Shown: in pieces, positions 51,127 to 60,462 of the stretch
How positions within the stretch are numbered: position 1 is the first letter of the stretch
How the letters are laid out: each line of letters starts with the position of its first letter
Source of the DNA: QAMH01 sp900556425
Lineage (GTDB): Bacteria; Actinomycetota; Coriobacteriia; Coriobacteriales; QAMH01
DNA: 64,000 nt
NCBI GenBank assembly: GCA_902475535.1
Contig: CABRZR010000012.1
Location: 1-64,000 of the forward strand
Reading direction: 5' to 3'
The notes under the pieces: model-generated
The model's database searches: none
The model's input: only the letters and a program-made list of their open reading frames with translations
Told to the model about the DNA's origin: nothing
Program-made: the position numbers and the translations under genes

Positions 51127-51200
51127 GCGGGCGTAGTTCATCGGTAGAACCTGAGCCTTCCAAGCTCATGAGGTGGGTTCGACTCCCATCGCCCGCTCCA
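51127..51200 (+). tRNA. tRNA-Gly (anticodon TCC)
   Basis: The 74-nt cloverleaf has acceptor arms GCGGGCG and CGCCCGC, anticodon loop CTTCCAA (TCC), a T arm GTGGGTTCGACTCCCAT and encoded CCA. Confidence 0.98.
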
Positions 51201-51257
51201 GACATCTGCCAACGGGTGCCGCATGGTACCCGTTGCTTTTTTGGAAAGAGGCACGGC

Positions 51258-52100
51258 ATGAAGCGCGTCGTAAGCATTCAGGACATCTCTTGCGTTGGAA
51301 AGTGTTCCCTCACCGTTGCGTTGCCCATCATCTCGGCCATGGGAGTCGAGTGTGGCATTCTTCCCACTGCCGTGCTCTCGGTTCACACCGCCTTCAAGAG
51401 CTTCACTTTCGATGACCTGACCGACCAGATCGAGCCCATCTCCCAGAGCTGGATTGACAACGGGGTCGACTTCGATGCCATCTACACGGGCTACCTTGGT
51501 TCCTTCGAGCAGCTCGAGCTTGTAAGCCGCTTCTTCGATCGTCACAGGGAGGACGGCACGCTCATCTTCGTCGACCCGGCCATGGCCGACAACGGCGCAC
51601 TCTACAAGGGCTTCACCCCCGAGTTCGCTCGGGCAATGGGCACGGTGGTTTGCTCCAAGGCCGATATCATCGACCCCAATATCACCGAAGCCGCATTCAT
51701 GCTTGGCGCCGAGTACAAGGAAGACGGCACCTACGACGAGGACTACGTGCGTGACCTTCTCCAGGGACTCGTCGCCCTCGGCCCCAAGAAGGCCGTGCTC
51801 ACTGGCGTGAGTCTCGAGCCGGGTAGCTGCGGCGTCTATGGTCTTGACGGGGAGACGGGCGAGTACTTCTCGTATTTCAACGAGCTCGTCGATGCGCGCT
51901 TCCATGGGACGGGCGATGTTTTCTCATCTACGACGGTTGGCGCGCTTCTCAACGGCTTCGAGTTGGACGAGGCGCTTGCCGTGGCGGCTGACTACACGGT
52001 TGCCTGCATCAAGGCCACCATCAGCCAGCCCGACCACAACTGGTATGGCGTCGATTTCGAGACCGAAATTCCCTATCTGCTCAAGCTCATCGGCAAGTAG
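51258..52100 (+). CDS. pdxY: Pyridoxamine/pyridoxal kinase (PdxY/PdxK type)
   Basis: The 280-residue ribokinase-superfamily protein begins KRVVSIQDISCVGKCSLTVA, as in Firmicutes-type pyridoxamine kinases. It has 'TLIFVDPAMADNGALYKGF' and the anion-hole motif FHGTGDVFSSTTVGAL with its catalytic Asp. It makes pyridoxal phosphate precursors by salvage. ATG 51258 has a GGAAAGAGG site; the frame upstream runs back into the tRNA. Confidence 0.9.
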   Translation: MKRVVSIQDISCVGKCSLTVALPIISAMGVECGILPTAVLSVHTAFKSFTFDDLTDQIEPISQSWIDNGVDFDAIYTGYLGSFEQLELVSRFFDRHREDGTLIFVDPAMADNGALYKGFTPEFARAMGTVVCSKADIIDPNITEAAFMLGAEYKEDGTYDEDYVRDLLQGLVALGPKKAVLTGVSLEPGSCGVYGLDGETGEYFSYFNELVDARFHGTGDVFSSTTVGALLNGFELDEALAVAADYTVACIKATISQPDHNWYGVDFETEIPYLLKLIGK

Positions 52101-52111
52101 GGGATTGCGCC

Positions 52112-52315
52112 CTAGAAAGTATGCTCGTTGCCGTAGAGGGCTACGCAAGCGGGCGTGAAGTAAACCTTGCACGCAGAGACGAAGTCTCTGCCATGCCACG
52201 CTCTAAATCCGCCTGTCTTGGGTGAGTACATGTATCGAGCGCCAGACCCGGAGAGCGCTCTTATCGTCTCGGCATCTCCATCCATGAGAATGTCGAAAAT
52301 TTCATCGATGCTCAT
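52112..52315 (-). CDS. Small protein downstream of the adhesin, unknown (67 aa)
   Basis: On the minus strand ATG 52315 follows an AAAGGGGG site, and its start overlaps the stop of the preceding gene (ATGA). The product starts with an acidic helix (MSIDEIFDILMDGDAETI), then 'ALSGSGARYMYSPKTGGFRA' and a Cys/Phe-rich end. There is no signal peptide. As second gene of a tight pair it could be an immunity or antitoxin partner, but nothing in the sequence proves this. Confidence 0.6.
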   Translation of the reverse strand: MSIDEIFDILMDGDAETIRALSGSGARYMYSPKTGGFRAWHGRDFVSACKVYFTPACVALYGNEHTF

Positions 52316-52776
52316 CGTACCCCCTTTATTAACAAGAAACAATCAACCAATCTTTGTATATAAGTGTGGATAATGTCGTCGTCGTTGGTTTCGACAAATT
52401 TACAATACAGTTCTCGATGATGGCGGTTTCTGATTATCCTTGCCTCCAGCTCTTCGTGAACCAGCGTATCGATCAAATCCTTGTGCGAACTGGAATATTG
52501 TTTTCCAATCTCGATGAACAGCTCGTACTTATCTTTCTCCGCATTATACCTTTTTGAAGTTTTGCCCGGGGTGCCGATTCTGTTGTTTACCTTTGGCTTT
52601 ACGCTAAAACGTATGCCGGAAAGCTCATTTTGGATAAGGTCATCAACTTGTTCTTGGGTGACCGAATAATCACCACGCTTCATTCGGGGTTTCTCTCGAA
52701 TTACGATATTTTCCGGTACGAGTGACGACGGTTCCTCGCCGCGTGACACGTCATCCTCGTTAGTAGTCGAATTCAT
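52312..52776 (-). CDS. Unknown protein with HEELEA motif, encoded directly behind the adhesin
   Basis: The 154-residue product starts 5 nt after the adhesin stop and overlaps the next gene, so the three probably share an mRNA. The N-terminal 45 residues are acidic and disordered. The C-terminal 100 residues contain a beta segment ('SVKPKVNNRIGTPG', then ELFIEIGKQY) and a 'DLIDTLVHEELEARIIRNRH' helix, a protease-like or toxin-like arrangement without the second His of HExxH. The DNA is clearly more AT-rich than the neighbours, which suggests transfer. No family recognised with confidence. Confidence 0.65.
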   Translation of the reverse strand: MNSTTNEDDVSRGEEPSSLVPENIVIREKPRMKRGDYSVTQEQVDDLIQNELSGIRFSVKPKVNNRIGTPGKTSKRYNAEKDKYELFIEIGKQYSSSHKDLIDTLVHEELEARIIRNRHHRELYCKFVETNDDDIIHTYIQRLVDCFLLIKGVR

Positions 52777-52781
52777 TCTTC

Positions 52782-55700
52782 CTACTCCCGTTTGCTGTTC
52801 GGGCCAAAGGCTTTGCGGCGTAGCGCTGCTAGCAGGCCGAATGCTGCACCCCCAATCAACCCACATGCTGCGAGCATCCATATGGTCGAGTCGCCTGTCT
52901 TCAGCGAGGGGCCAAATGGAGTGGGCGTCGACTCATTAGGCGGCGATGCCTCTTCGGGCGGTGTCTCTGGTCTGGAGGGTTTCACGCGCACGGTCTGGTC
53001 CTCGTCATGGAGATCAGCGTGCTCGGCCATGAGCGCATCGTTGGCAAAGAGTTTCTCGAAGACGACGAGCTTCGTGTCATCCCCCAGGAGCGTGGAATCT
53101 ATTTCGAAGGGAATGGTGACGTTTCCATGGGAGGCGTCTGGTGTGAATGCGACATGCGCGGTTATGGGCCTTCCATAAGCATCGAGTGCGGGCCTTCCCT
53201 CGAGGGTGCCATCGTCGATCATGAGCGTGCCATCGATTTCGTACTCTTCGTTTGGAACGAGGCCGGCATAGGAGACGTTGTCGATAATGGTTGTCATGCA
53301 ATCCCCGGTGATTTCCTTGTCGCCATCGCTCATATCGGATGCGTGCGTTTTGATAGAGGGCGGCGTAACGCGTACCGTCTGAGCGGCATTCCCGTAGTCT
53401 GCGTGAGTCGCGAGAAGTCTTCCATTGCGGTAGAGCTCTTCGAAGATGACGATCTCTCGCTCTGTATCGGTGTTTGAGGCGTCGAAGGAGAAGTTGACAT
53501 CGACGGTTCCAGCCGCTTCTTCGGGAACGAAGCTGCATGTTGTCCGCGCAGGTTCGCCCTGTGCGGTAAGGAGCGGTGTTTTCGCCTCCTTGTCCATGAG
53601 CGTTCCCACGAATTCATAGGTGACGCCAGGCTGCAGGCCCTCGTACGACACCGCATCGAATATTCGTGTCTGTTCATGTGCGGCGATGAGCTTGCCACCA
53701 TCGAGCGGATCGCTCGCATAGGTATTGATGACGGCTGGCACAAGACGTACCGTTTGCCCTTCGTCTTCGATGTCCTCGTGAACGGCGATTTCCTCGTCGT
53801 CGCGAAGAAGCTTCTCGAAGATAACAAGCTCGCTTCCGGCTTCGAGCATGCTCGTATCGAGGGAAAGCGACAGCGAGACGGTTCCGTCGGCATGCTCGGT
53901 GACAAAATCTGCCTGTGATGTTATAGGCCTTCCGTCCTCGTCGATGAGGGGCTTTCCGTCTGCCTTGTTCATGACTGTTCCAGCAAGCGTGTAGTTGTAA
54001 TGGGGCGCCAGGCCTTCATAGCTCACGGTATCGACGATGGTCGTATCGATATCGAGTACTACGGTCTTGGCCCCGTCCTTCGACGCTGCCGTTGTCGTAA
54101 TGCGTGGCTTGGCGACCGTGACCGTCTGTTGGGCATTCGTAAGATCTTCGTGTGCGGCGATTTTGACGCCGTCGCGGTAAAGCTCCTCGAAGACGACGAG
54201 CTCCGTCCCCTCATCCACGACGGTTGTGTCGAGCGTGAAGGAGAGCTCCACGAGACCCGATGAGGCATCCGGTGTGAATTTGAGACTGCTCTTTACGGGG
54301 TCGCCCCTGCGGTCGCTCAGCGCCTCGCCCGTTGCCTTGTTCATGACGCGGCCACGAAGCTCATAGTTCCGCCCTACCTTGAGATTGCGATACGAGACTG
54401 TGTCAACGAGGGAGATATCTCTATCGCGCATAAGCCGCTTTGATATGCCATCCGAGCTTGCCGCTGTCTGGATGTACGGTGGCTCCACGACTATCGCCTG
54501 TTCGACGCTTGCAAGGTCGACATGACTTGCGAGGTGACGTCCGTCGCGGTAAAGCTCCTCGAAGACGACGAATGCCGTTGACGTTTGGATGTTCGTGGCA
54601 TCGAAGTCGATGACCACGTCCGTGCTTCCCTCGCGCTCCAGAGGTGTGAAGACGTGCGTTGCGGTGACGGGTAGTCCGAACGGATCGAGTGCTGGATGTC
54701 CGCTCTCCTTGTCGACGAGCGTTGCCTCGAGCGAGTATTCGTACCCTGGCGTCAGCCCGCTGTAGGAAACCGTGTCGATGATGCTCGTGGCGATATCGCT
54801 CGCAACGCTCGAATCGCCATCTTGTGGATCATGCGCGTGCGTTTGGAGGGACGGCGGAAAGACGCTTACCGTCTGGCTGACGGAATCGAGGTCCTCGTGC
54901 GTTGCGATGATGGTGCCGTCACTCATCAGTTTCTCGAAGACGACGAGCTTCGTGCCCGGCTCCAGCTCGGATGCGTCAAGGGCATATGCGATGTCGATTG
55001 ATCCGGATGAGGCTTCGGGAACAAACGTAACCGTTGAGGTAACCGTGCTGCCAGACGATTCGAAGGGCAGGCCACTTGCGCTATCCACAACCGTGCCGGT
55101 GAGCTCGTAGCTCGCGCCCGCTATGAGGCCCGTGTATGAGACGTGGTCAACGATGGTCGCATCGACATCGCCCACGATGAGCGAGTCGCCATCCATTCCA
55201 TCAACTGCGTGTGTCTCGATTGCCGGCTGAACGATGGTTACGGTTTGGGAGCTATCGTCGATATCCTCATGCATCGCGAGAAGACGGCCACTCTCGAGAA
55301 GGCGTTCGCAGACGACGAGTTGCCTGCCGTTTTTCAGACCCATCGTATTGAGCGCGAACTTGACCTCAACGGTTCCCGTACCTGCTGATGCGGTGAACGT
55401 ATGCGAGGAGGCAATTGCGTTGCCATGGGGGTCGCGAAGCACCTCGCCCGTCGTCGCGTCGGCAAGGTGGCCCTCGAGCGTGTAAGTCCGTCCGGCAACG
55501 AGGCCGCTGTACGACACGGAATCGAGGATGACGGCATTTGCGTCCCAGCTCACGAGCTTATCGCCGTCACGTGCGTCATGTGCGCTCGTTGCCAGCGTGG
55601 GGGTAGTGTTGCCGACAGTTCCCAGGTCTATTGTGGTGGATTGCGCAGCATGGGCAAATGCCTCGAACTGGACGAGCGCCTTGCCCTCGTTTGCCCGCAC

Positions 55701-57551
55701 GGGTAGCTCTTCGAAGAGGTAATGACAGTTCGTGCTGTCGGGAAAGGCCCCGACCGAGTCGTTCGCTGTAGTCATGCTTCCGTCCGCCGTCATCCCAAAC
55801 CATGTGCCAGCTTCGGAGTCGAGCAGTGCCTCGTTTACAACGTAGTTTCCATTTGCCCCAATCTCTACGGCCGCATCATTGGCGTTGGTACGTGTTGTAT
55901 GGCGTCGATATGCGGCGCTCGAGTCGAATCTTCCGTTCGCATCGGTGACGACGACATGTCGTTCGATGGTCGACCCATCCGCGGCAATGCGCGATACGAG
56001 GAACGGGATGCCGCCCATGGGCCTTTGCGTGTCCAGATCGCGTTTGGTAAAGCAAAGGTCCTGGCGTACGGGGTTCTCGTTGACGATGACGCCGCCGTTG
56101 CCAAGCGGACCGCTCGACACGTCATGCGCGCCCGTGCCATGAGAGGTGATGGTGATGACAATGGGCTCGTTGTCTACGGGAACTTCGTAGGAGGCGGGGG
56201 CCTTCAGCTCGCGAATCGCGTAGGTGCCAATGGGGAACAGCGGCTCGTTTGCGATCGGATCGCGATACAGTGCGTCTCCGCTGACAAAGGCATGCGCAAG
56301 GTCGCCGCGTAGATCGACCTTACCCGTATCATCGGTTCTAAAGGTCCATCTGCGAACTGCATTGCCCCCTGTCTCTCCCGTGAGGTTCGGGAAATAGCGC
56401 ACCTCAAAGAGCGCATCGGCAAGCGTACCGTCTCCTGAGGGTGTCGAACTCCGTGTGATCAAGTCGTGTTTCTGGATGATGACGTCAACGTCTTCGGTTT
56501 GAGGCTCGTCCGTGACATCGTTTTGGTCGACATCGCCCGCGCCGTTTGACGTATCGTGAAGCCAGCTCACTTCTCCGGGGTCAACCCAGCAGTTGTAAAT
56601 GGTCGGGTCGTAGGCGTAGCCCGTGCCCTCGACGGAGGATTCGATCTCGCGTATGAAGTAGGTGCCTGAATAGAGCCCCCCGACCTCTGCATAACCAGAC
56701 TCGTCGAGCACGAGAGTCTTGCCCGTATCGCCTTCGGGGCCACAGGTGTTAGTCACGTAGACGCCGTATGTAATGCCCTCCATGGAGTACAGGGGGTTAT
56801 CGTTTGTTATATCGGGATTCATCGACCGTTTGTTCATCTTGATCATGCCGACGGTCTTGTAGCGTGAGCTTGCGGCTATGGTCTGCTTGCTTCCCCCGTC
56901 GATCATATAGGCTTCGAAGTCGGCGGGTACCTCGCCTGTGCGCGTCATGACGAGGCGCCCAAGGGCGTTGGGGTTGATGAGGCTGCCATTATTTAGGTCA
57001 AATCCCGTGATGTTCCAGGTAAGCCAGTTGCGGAAGTTCTCGCCAGCGCCATAGGTGGCTTCGTGGGCGCTCGAACTGTATGTGTCGGCCAGAAGAATGT
57101 GCGAGGCAAGGTAGTAATCCTCGGCACCCATGGGGTCGCCGTTCCAGTTTGTCGCTGGCCACATGCTCGCATCGAAACCCGGCCCACCGAAGGCGAACCA
57201 TAGGTCGGCTATGAGTTCATAATCCCTTCCGCTCACGCAATGGATGCTGCTCTTCTCGTAGCTTCCCTCGCCGGGCGAGTTCTTTGCGGGTTCGATGCAA
57301 TATGCCAGTGTCTCGCCCTCACCGTCGTTTGCGTGGAAGATATGCGCGTTCCATGCACCGTCTGAGTAATGGATATTGCCCTCTTTCCATAAATTGACGG
57401 TCTGTCCCGATGCCAAGGCGGGTCGCGTGGCGGCTACGCCAATGTAGGGTAAGGTCATTGTGCATATGAGCAGCAAGCTTAGCATGATGACCTGCATCTT
57501 GTGCAGCGCGCGTGGTGTATCTGGTGCTGCGTGGCGAAAGCTCTGTGGCAT
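52782..57551 (-). CDS. Giant cell-wall anchored adhesin with SpaA-type domains and seven VaFE repeats
   Basis: The 1589-residue protein has a signal peptide ('MQVIMLSLLLICTMTLPYIG', cleavage near ALASG) and an N-terminal thioester-like (TQXA) domain of about 170 residues with CIEPAKNSPGEG and 'YYLASHILLADTYSS'. Three SpaA/Cna-B-like domains follow (starting near residues 230, 355 and 500), then seven VaFE repeats of about 122 residues (about 665 to 1530; pattern DTVSYxGL ... LVVFExLYRDG). A Pro-rich stalk leads to a sorting signal SLKTGDSTIW, membrane helix and KRE tail. Isopeptide cross-links are expected in most domains. ATG 57551 has a GGAGAGG site. Confidence 0.9.
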   Translation of the reverse strand: MPQSFRHAAPDTPRALHKMQVIMLSLLLICTMTLPYIGVAATRPALASGQTVNLWKEGNIHYSDGAWNAHIFHANDGEGETLAYCIEPAKNSPGEGSYEKSSIHCVSGRDYELIADLWFAFGGPGFDASMWPATNWNGDPMGAEDYYLASHILLADTYSSSAHEATYGAGENFRNWLTWNITGFDLNNGSLINPNALGRLVMTRTGEVPADFEAYMIDGGSKQTIAASSRYKTVGMIKMNKRSMNPDITNDNPLYSMEGITYGVYVTNTCGPEGDTGKTLVLDESGYAEVGGLYSGTYFIREIESSVEGTGYAYDPTIYNCWVDPGEVSWLHDTSNGAGDVDQNDVTDEPQTEDVDVIIQKHDLITRSSTPSGDGTLADALFEVRYFPNLTGETGGNAVRRWTFRTDDTGKVDLRGDLAHAFVSGDALYRDPIANEPLFPIGTYAIRELKAPASYEVPVDNEPIVITITSHGTGAHDVSSGPLGNGGVIVNENPVRQDLCFTKRDLDTQRPMGGIPFLVSRIAADGSTIERHVVVTDANGRFDSSAAYRRHTTRTNANDAAVEIGANGNYVVNEALLDSEAGTWFGMTADGSMTTANDSVGAFPDSTNCHYLFEELPVRANEGKALVQFEAFAHAAQSTTIDLGTVGNTTPTLATSAHDARDGDKLVSWDANAVILDSVSYSGLVAGRTYTLEGHLADATTGEVLRDPHGNAIASSHTFTASAGTGTVEVKFALNTMGLKNGRQLVVCERLLESGRLLAMHEDIDDSSQTVTIVQPAIETHAVDGMDGDSLIVGDVDATIVDHVSYTGLIAGASYELTGTVVDSASGLPFESSGSTVTSTVTFVPEASSGSIDIAYALDASELEPGTKLVVFEKLMSDGTIIATHEDLDSVSQTVSVFPPSLQTHAHDPQDGDSSVASDIATSIIDTVSYSGLTPGYEYSLEATLVDKESGHPALDPFGLPVTATHVFTPLEREGSTDVVIDFDATNIQTSTAFVVFEELYRDGRHLASHVDLASVEQAIVVEPPYIQTAASSDGISKRLMRDRDISLVDTVSYRNLKVGRNYELRGRVMNKATGEALSDRRGDPVKSSLKFTPDASSGLVELSFTLDTTVVDEGTELVVFEELYRDGVKIAAHEDLTNAQQTVTVAKPRITTTAASKDGAKTVVLDIDTTIVDTVSYEGLAPHYNYTLAGTVMNKADGKPLIDEDGRPITSQADFVTEHADGTVSLSLSLDTSMLEAGSELVIFEKLLRDDEEIAVHEDIEDEGQTVRLVPAVINTYASDPLDGGKLIAAHEQTRIFDAVSYEGLQPGVTYEFVGTLMDKEAKTPLLTAQGEPARTTCSFVPEEAAGTVDVNFSFDASNTDTEREIVIFEELYRNGRLLATHADYGNAAQTVRVTPPSIKTHASDMSDGDKEITGDCMTTIIDNVSYAGLVPNEEYEIDGTLMIDDGTLEGRPALDAYGRPITAHVAFTPDASHGNVTIPFEIDSTLLGDDTKLVVFEKLFANDALMAEHADLHDEDQTVRVKPSRPETPPEEASPPNESTPTPFGPSLKTGDSTIWMLAACGLIGGAAFGLLAALRRKAFGPNSKRE
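52965..55595 (-). repeat. Seven tandem VaFE repeat units within the adhesin gene
   Basis: Units of about 365 nt encode the pattern 'DxDTTIVDTVSYxGLxPG' to 'LVVFEKLxxDG' to 'QTVxVxPP'. They are divergent at DNA level, so they are not expected to recombine easily. Confidence 0.85.
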
Positions 57552-57842
57552 GGCCTCTCCTTCGTTTTCCACCCGATAGTCCAGGTGGTCGCTTCGATTG
57601 GAGCCGCCATGCTATGCCTTTGCTTACCGAGCGAACCACCCCGACAATCTGAACGAATCCAGACCAAAGCAGGAGCAAATTCGGACAGAAAGGCGAGCGT
57701 TTTCGGACTTCCCCCGTTCAGGAGCGAGCATGTGCGCATCACCACCGACAGTGTCTGCCTCGAGCTGCTCCGTGCTTTGTCGGAGAGCTGCGCTATACTT
57801 TGCTCAGCACAATGATGGTCGGGCGTCACGCAAGGAGAATCC

Positions 57843-58379
57843 ATGAGCGAAGTGCCTGTCATAACGATGACCGGGTGGTCAAATTCCGGAAAGACGACGT
57901 TCACCACGCGCGTCGTGGAGTTGCTCACGAGCATGGGCATCCGCGTTGGCGTCATCAAGCATCATGGTCACAAGACGGGTGGCGTCGATGTCGAGGGCAA
58001 GGACTCCTGGAAGTACGCGCAGGCCGGCGCCAACCCCGTCATTCTCAGTGCTTCGGATCAGTACGCGATCTTCGTGAGCACGCCGCAGGGCGAGCCATCG
58101 CGTGACGAGCTTGTCGCCAAGATCGCCGATGACGTTGACTTGGTAATCGTCGAGGGGTTTCGTGCCGAGGCTGATGGTGCCATCGAGGTCTATCGCAACG
58201 CTGCGGGGCATCCAGACCCCAAACTCGCCTCTGAGGAGCGCATTGCGCTCGTCACCGATAACGTCGCCCTTGCCGATCAGGTGCGCGCTGAGGGAAAGCC
58301 CGTCTTCGGTCTTGACGACTCCGAAGCGGTCGCGCGCTATTTCCTCGAGCTTGCCGGCATCGATACGAGCACTCTGTAG
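57843..58379 (+). CDS. mobB: Molybdopterin-guanine dinucleotide biosynthesis adaptor MobB
   Basis: The 178-residue P-loop GTPase has 'VITMTGWSNSGKTTFTTRVV' (Walker A), 'GVIKHHGHKTGGVDVEGKDS' and 'DVDLVIVEGFRAEADGAIEV' (Walker B region), as in MobB. It assists MobA in attaching GMP to molybdopterin. It opens the Moco operon and lies divergent from the adhesin across a 291-nt gap. Confidence 0.93.
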   Translation: MSEVPVITMTGWSNSGKTTFTTRVVELLTSMGIRVGVIKHHGHKTGGVDVEGKDSWKYAQAGANPVILSASDQYAIFVSTPQGEPSRDELVAKIADDVDLVIVEGFRAEADGAIEVYRNAAGHPDPKLASEERIALVTDNVALADQVRAEGKPVFGLDDSEAVARYFLELAGIDTSTL

Positions 58380-58411
58380 TATTCTGCAATGAACTTCTTC
58401 GAGGGAGCCAC

Positions 58412-59416
58412 ATGAAGGACAATTACGGGCGCAAGATTGACTATCTGCGCATCTCTCTGACAGATCGCTGCAATTTGCGCTGCATATACTGCATGCCCGA
58501 GGAGGGCGTGCCGTTCAGATCGCACGAGTCCATCCTGCGCATCGAGGAGATCGCCGACTTCACGCGCCGCGCGGCGCAGGCGGGCATTCGCAGGGTGCGT
58601 CTCACAGGTGGCGAGCCACTCGTCCGCAAAGGCGTGGTTGACCTCGTACGCGAGATCGCCGCTACGCCGGGAATCGAGGACATTTCGCTCACGACCAATG
58701 GCATATTGCTCCCCAAGATGGCGGCCGATTTGAAGGATGCCGGTCTCACGCGCGTCAACATCTCGCTCGACACGCTCGATCCCGCACAGTTCACCTACGT
58801 GACGCGTCTCGGAAAGATCGAGGACGTGTTTGCGGGCATCGACGCGGCTCTCGAGAACGGCTTTGATCCTGTCAAGATAAACGCCGTCGCCGTTCGCAGT
58901 CTCGACCAGGACTTCTTCGGCTTTGCCAAGCTCTCGCTCGACAGGCCCTTGCATGTGCGCTTCATCGAGTACATGCCGGTGGGGGAGAGTTCGGGTGGCA
59001 CGGGCGCTGGCTGGACCGAAGAAGACATCGTTCCTGCGAGCGAGATCATCGAGCGCATCAACGAAGGCGCCATCGCAGCTGGTATTGGCCCGCTTGAGCC
59101 CGTCACTGATGACGATCTTCCCTCGGGCGCCGGCCCTGCGATTTATTACAGGCTCCCAGGTGCGAAGGGAACGGTCGGCTTCATCAGCGCGATGTCGAAC
59201 CATTTCTGCAGCTCGTGCAATCGCCTGCGGCTCACGGCGGATGGCAAGATTAGGCCCTGCCTGTTCAGTGACCGCGAGATCGATGTCATGGAGGCAATTC
59301 GCTCCGATGATTCCGAGGCCATCGATCACGCGATCGAAGAGGCGATTGGCATCAAGCCCGACGAGCATCACGAGGAGCGTGGCACCGAGCGACGCATGAG
59401 CCAAATAGGAGGCTAG
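58412..59416 (+). CDS. moaA: GTP 3',8-cyclase MoaA
   Basis: The 334-residue radical SAM enzyme has the N-terminal cluster motif C-NLR-C-IY-C in 'TDRCNLRCIYCMPEEGV', 'RVRLTGGEPLVRKG' for SAM, and the C-terminal cluster C-SS-C-NRLRL...RP-C-LFS that binds GTP. It ends in the conserved Gly-Gly (SQIGG) needed for catalysis. It makes the first Moco intermediate. Confidence 0.96.
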   Translation: MKDNYGRKIDYLRISLTDRCNLRCIYCMPEEGVPFRSHESILRIEEIADFTRRAAQAGIRRVRLTGGEPLVRKGVVDLVREIAATPGIEDISLTTNGILLPKMAADLKDAGLTRVNISLDTLDPAQFTYVTRLGKIEDVFAGIDAALENGFDPVKINAVAVRSLDQDFFGFAKLSLDRPLHVRFIEYMPVGESSGGTGAGWTEEDIVPASEIIERINEGAIAAGIGPLEPVTDDDLPSGAGPAIYYRLPGAKGTVGFISAMSNHFCSSCNRLRLTADGKIRPCLFSDREIDVMEAIRSDDSEAIDHAIEEAIGIKPDEHHEERGTERRMSQIGG

Positions 59417-59419
59417 AAC

Positions 59420-59974
59420 ATGACGCAGGACAGACCAGGAGGCCTTGCGGCTGGCAATTCCGAGAACGACCTCGCACGCGATGGGCAGCTCAGCCATGTC
59501 GACGAGAAGGGCGTCGTGCGCATGGTCGATGTCTCGCAGAAGGCCGATACCGAGCGCCAGGCCATTGCCGAAGGTTGGATTTTCATGCATCCGGACACCC
59601 TTGCGATGATTACGGACGGCACGGCGGCGAAGGGCGACGTCCTCGCTTGCGCACGCGTGGCGGGCATCATGGGCTGCAAGCAGACGAGCTCGCTTATCCC
59701 CATGTGCCATCCACTCAACATCACCAAGTCCAAGTGCGAGCTTGAGCCTGTCTTGGCAGGCGAACGCGAAGACGGGCGAGTGGGTATTCACGCGATCATG
59801 ACCACGGGCGTGACCGGAAAGACCGGTATCGAGATGGAGGCTCTCACCGGCGTGAGCATTGCGCTCCTTACGGTATACGATATGTGCAAGGCGGTCGACC
59901 GCGGTATGGAAATTTGCGACGTGCATCTCGTCCGCAAGGAGGGCGGACGCACGGGGTTGTGGACGCGAGACTAG
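59420..59974 (+). CDS. moaC: Cyclic pyranopterin monophosphate synthase MoaC
   Basis: The 184-residue product has 'LSHVDEKGVVRMVDVSQKAD', 'KGDVLACARVAGIMGCKQTS' and 'LIPMCHPLNITKSKCELEP', then 'VTGKTGIEMEALTGVSIALL', all MoaC signatures with the catalytic Lys and Asp. It completes cPMP from the MoaA product. It starts 3 nt after moaA. The 30-residue N-terminal extension is short and disordered. Confidence 0.96.
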   Translation: MTQDRPGGLAAGNSENDLARDGQLSHVDEKGVVRMVDVSQKADTERQAIAEGWIFMHPDTLAMITDGTAAKGDVLACARVAGIMGCKQTSSLIPMCHPLNITKSKCELEPVLAGEREDGRVGIHAIMTTGVTGKTGIEMEALTGVSIALLTVYDMCKAVDRGMEICDVHLVRKEGGRTGLWTRD

Positions 59975-59988
59975 AGACGGGACAGGCC

Positions 59989-60462
59989 ATGAACATCAAA
60001 TTCGGAATCGTTACCTGCTCATCCACGCGCAGTATCGAGGAGGATACGGCAGGAGCGTGCCTCGAGGAGCTCATTGCCGAGCAAGGGTGGACGACGCTTT
60101 CGCGCGTTGTCGTGAAAGACGACGTCGACATGATCGCAGACGCCATCGTTGCCTGCTGCGATGCCGGCGCCGATGTCGTCCTGACTTGCGGAGGCAGCGG
60201 CCTTTCGCTCGCGGATGTCACGCCCGAAGCCACGCGAAAGGTATGCGACCGCGAGGTTCCCGGCATTGCCGAGGCGATGCGCGCCTACTCCATGACCAAG
60301 ACGCATCGTGCTATGCTCAGCCGCGCGATTGCCGCGCAGCGCGGGCGCGTGCTCGTCGTTAACCTGCCTGGCTCAAAGAAAGCCGCAGAGGAGAACTGGG
60401 AAGGGGTTTTCGACCAGTTCGATCACGCAGTCTCGATGATGGCGGGCGAGGGCCATGCGTAA
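59989..60462 (+). CDS. mogA: MogA/MoaB-type molybdopterin adenylyltransferase
   Basis: The 157-residue product has the MoCF-fold signature 'VLTCGGSGLSLADVTPEATR' and 'VLVVNLPGSKKAAEEN' that bind molybdopterin and ATP. It adenylylates molybdopterin before molybdate insertion. In the family motif Gly-Gly-Thr-Gly, Thr is replaced by Ser. ATG 59989 begins MNIKFGIVTCSS; the frame upstream lies inside moaC. It overlaps the next gene by 8 nt. Confidence 0.92.
   Translation: MNIKFGIVTCSSTRSIEEDTAGACLEELIAEQGWTTLSRVVVKDDVDMIADAIVACCDAGADVVLTCGGSGLSLADVTPEATRKVCDREVPGIAEAMRAYSMTKTHRAMLSRAIAAQRGRVLVVNLPGSKKAAEENWEGVFDQFDHAVSMMAGEGHA

Noticed and set aside
52777..52881. Longer start for the HEELEA gene
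   Set aside because: The extra 35 codons lie in the adhesin's coding end and read Trp/Ser-rich noise; the ATG at 52776 lies directly after the adhesin stop.
58337..59926. 529-codon open frame antisense to moaA and moaC
   Set aside because: Shadow of genes with clear catalytic motifs on the + strand; no start signal.
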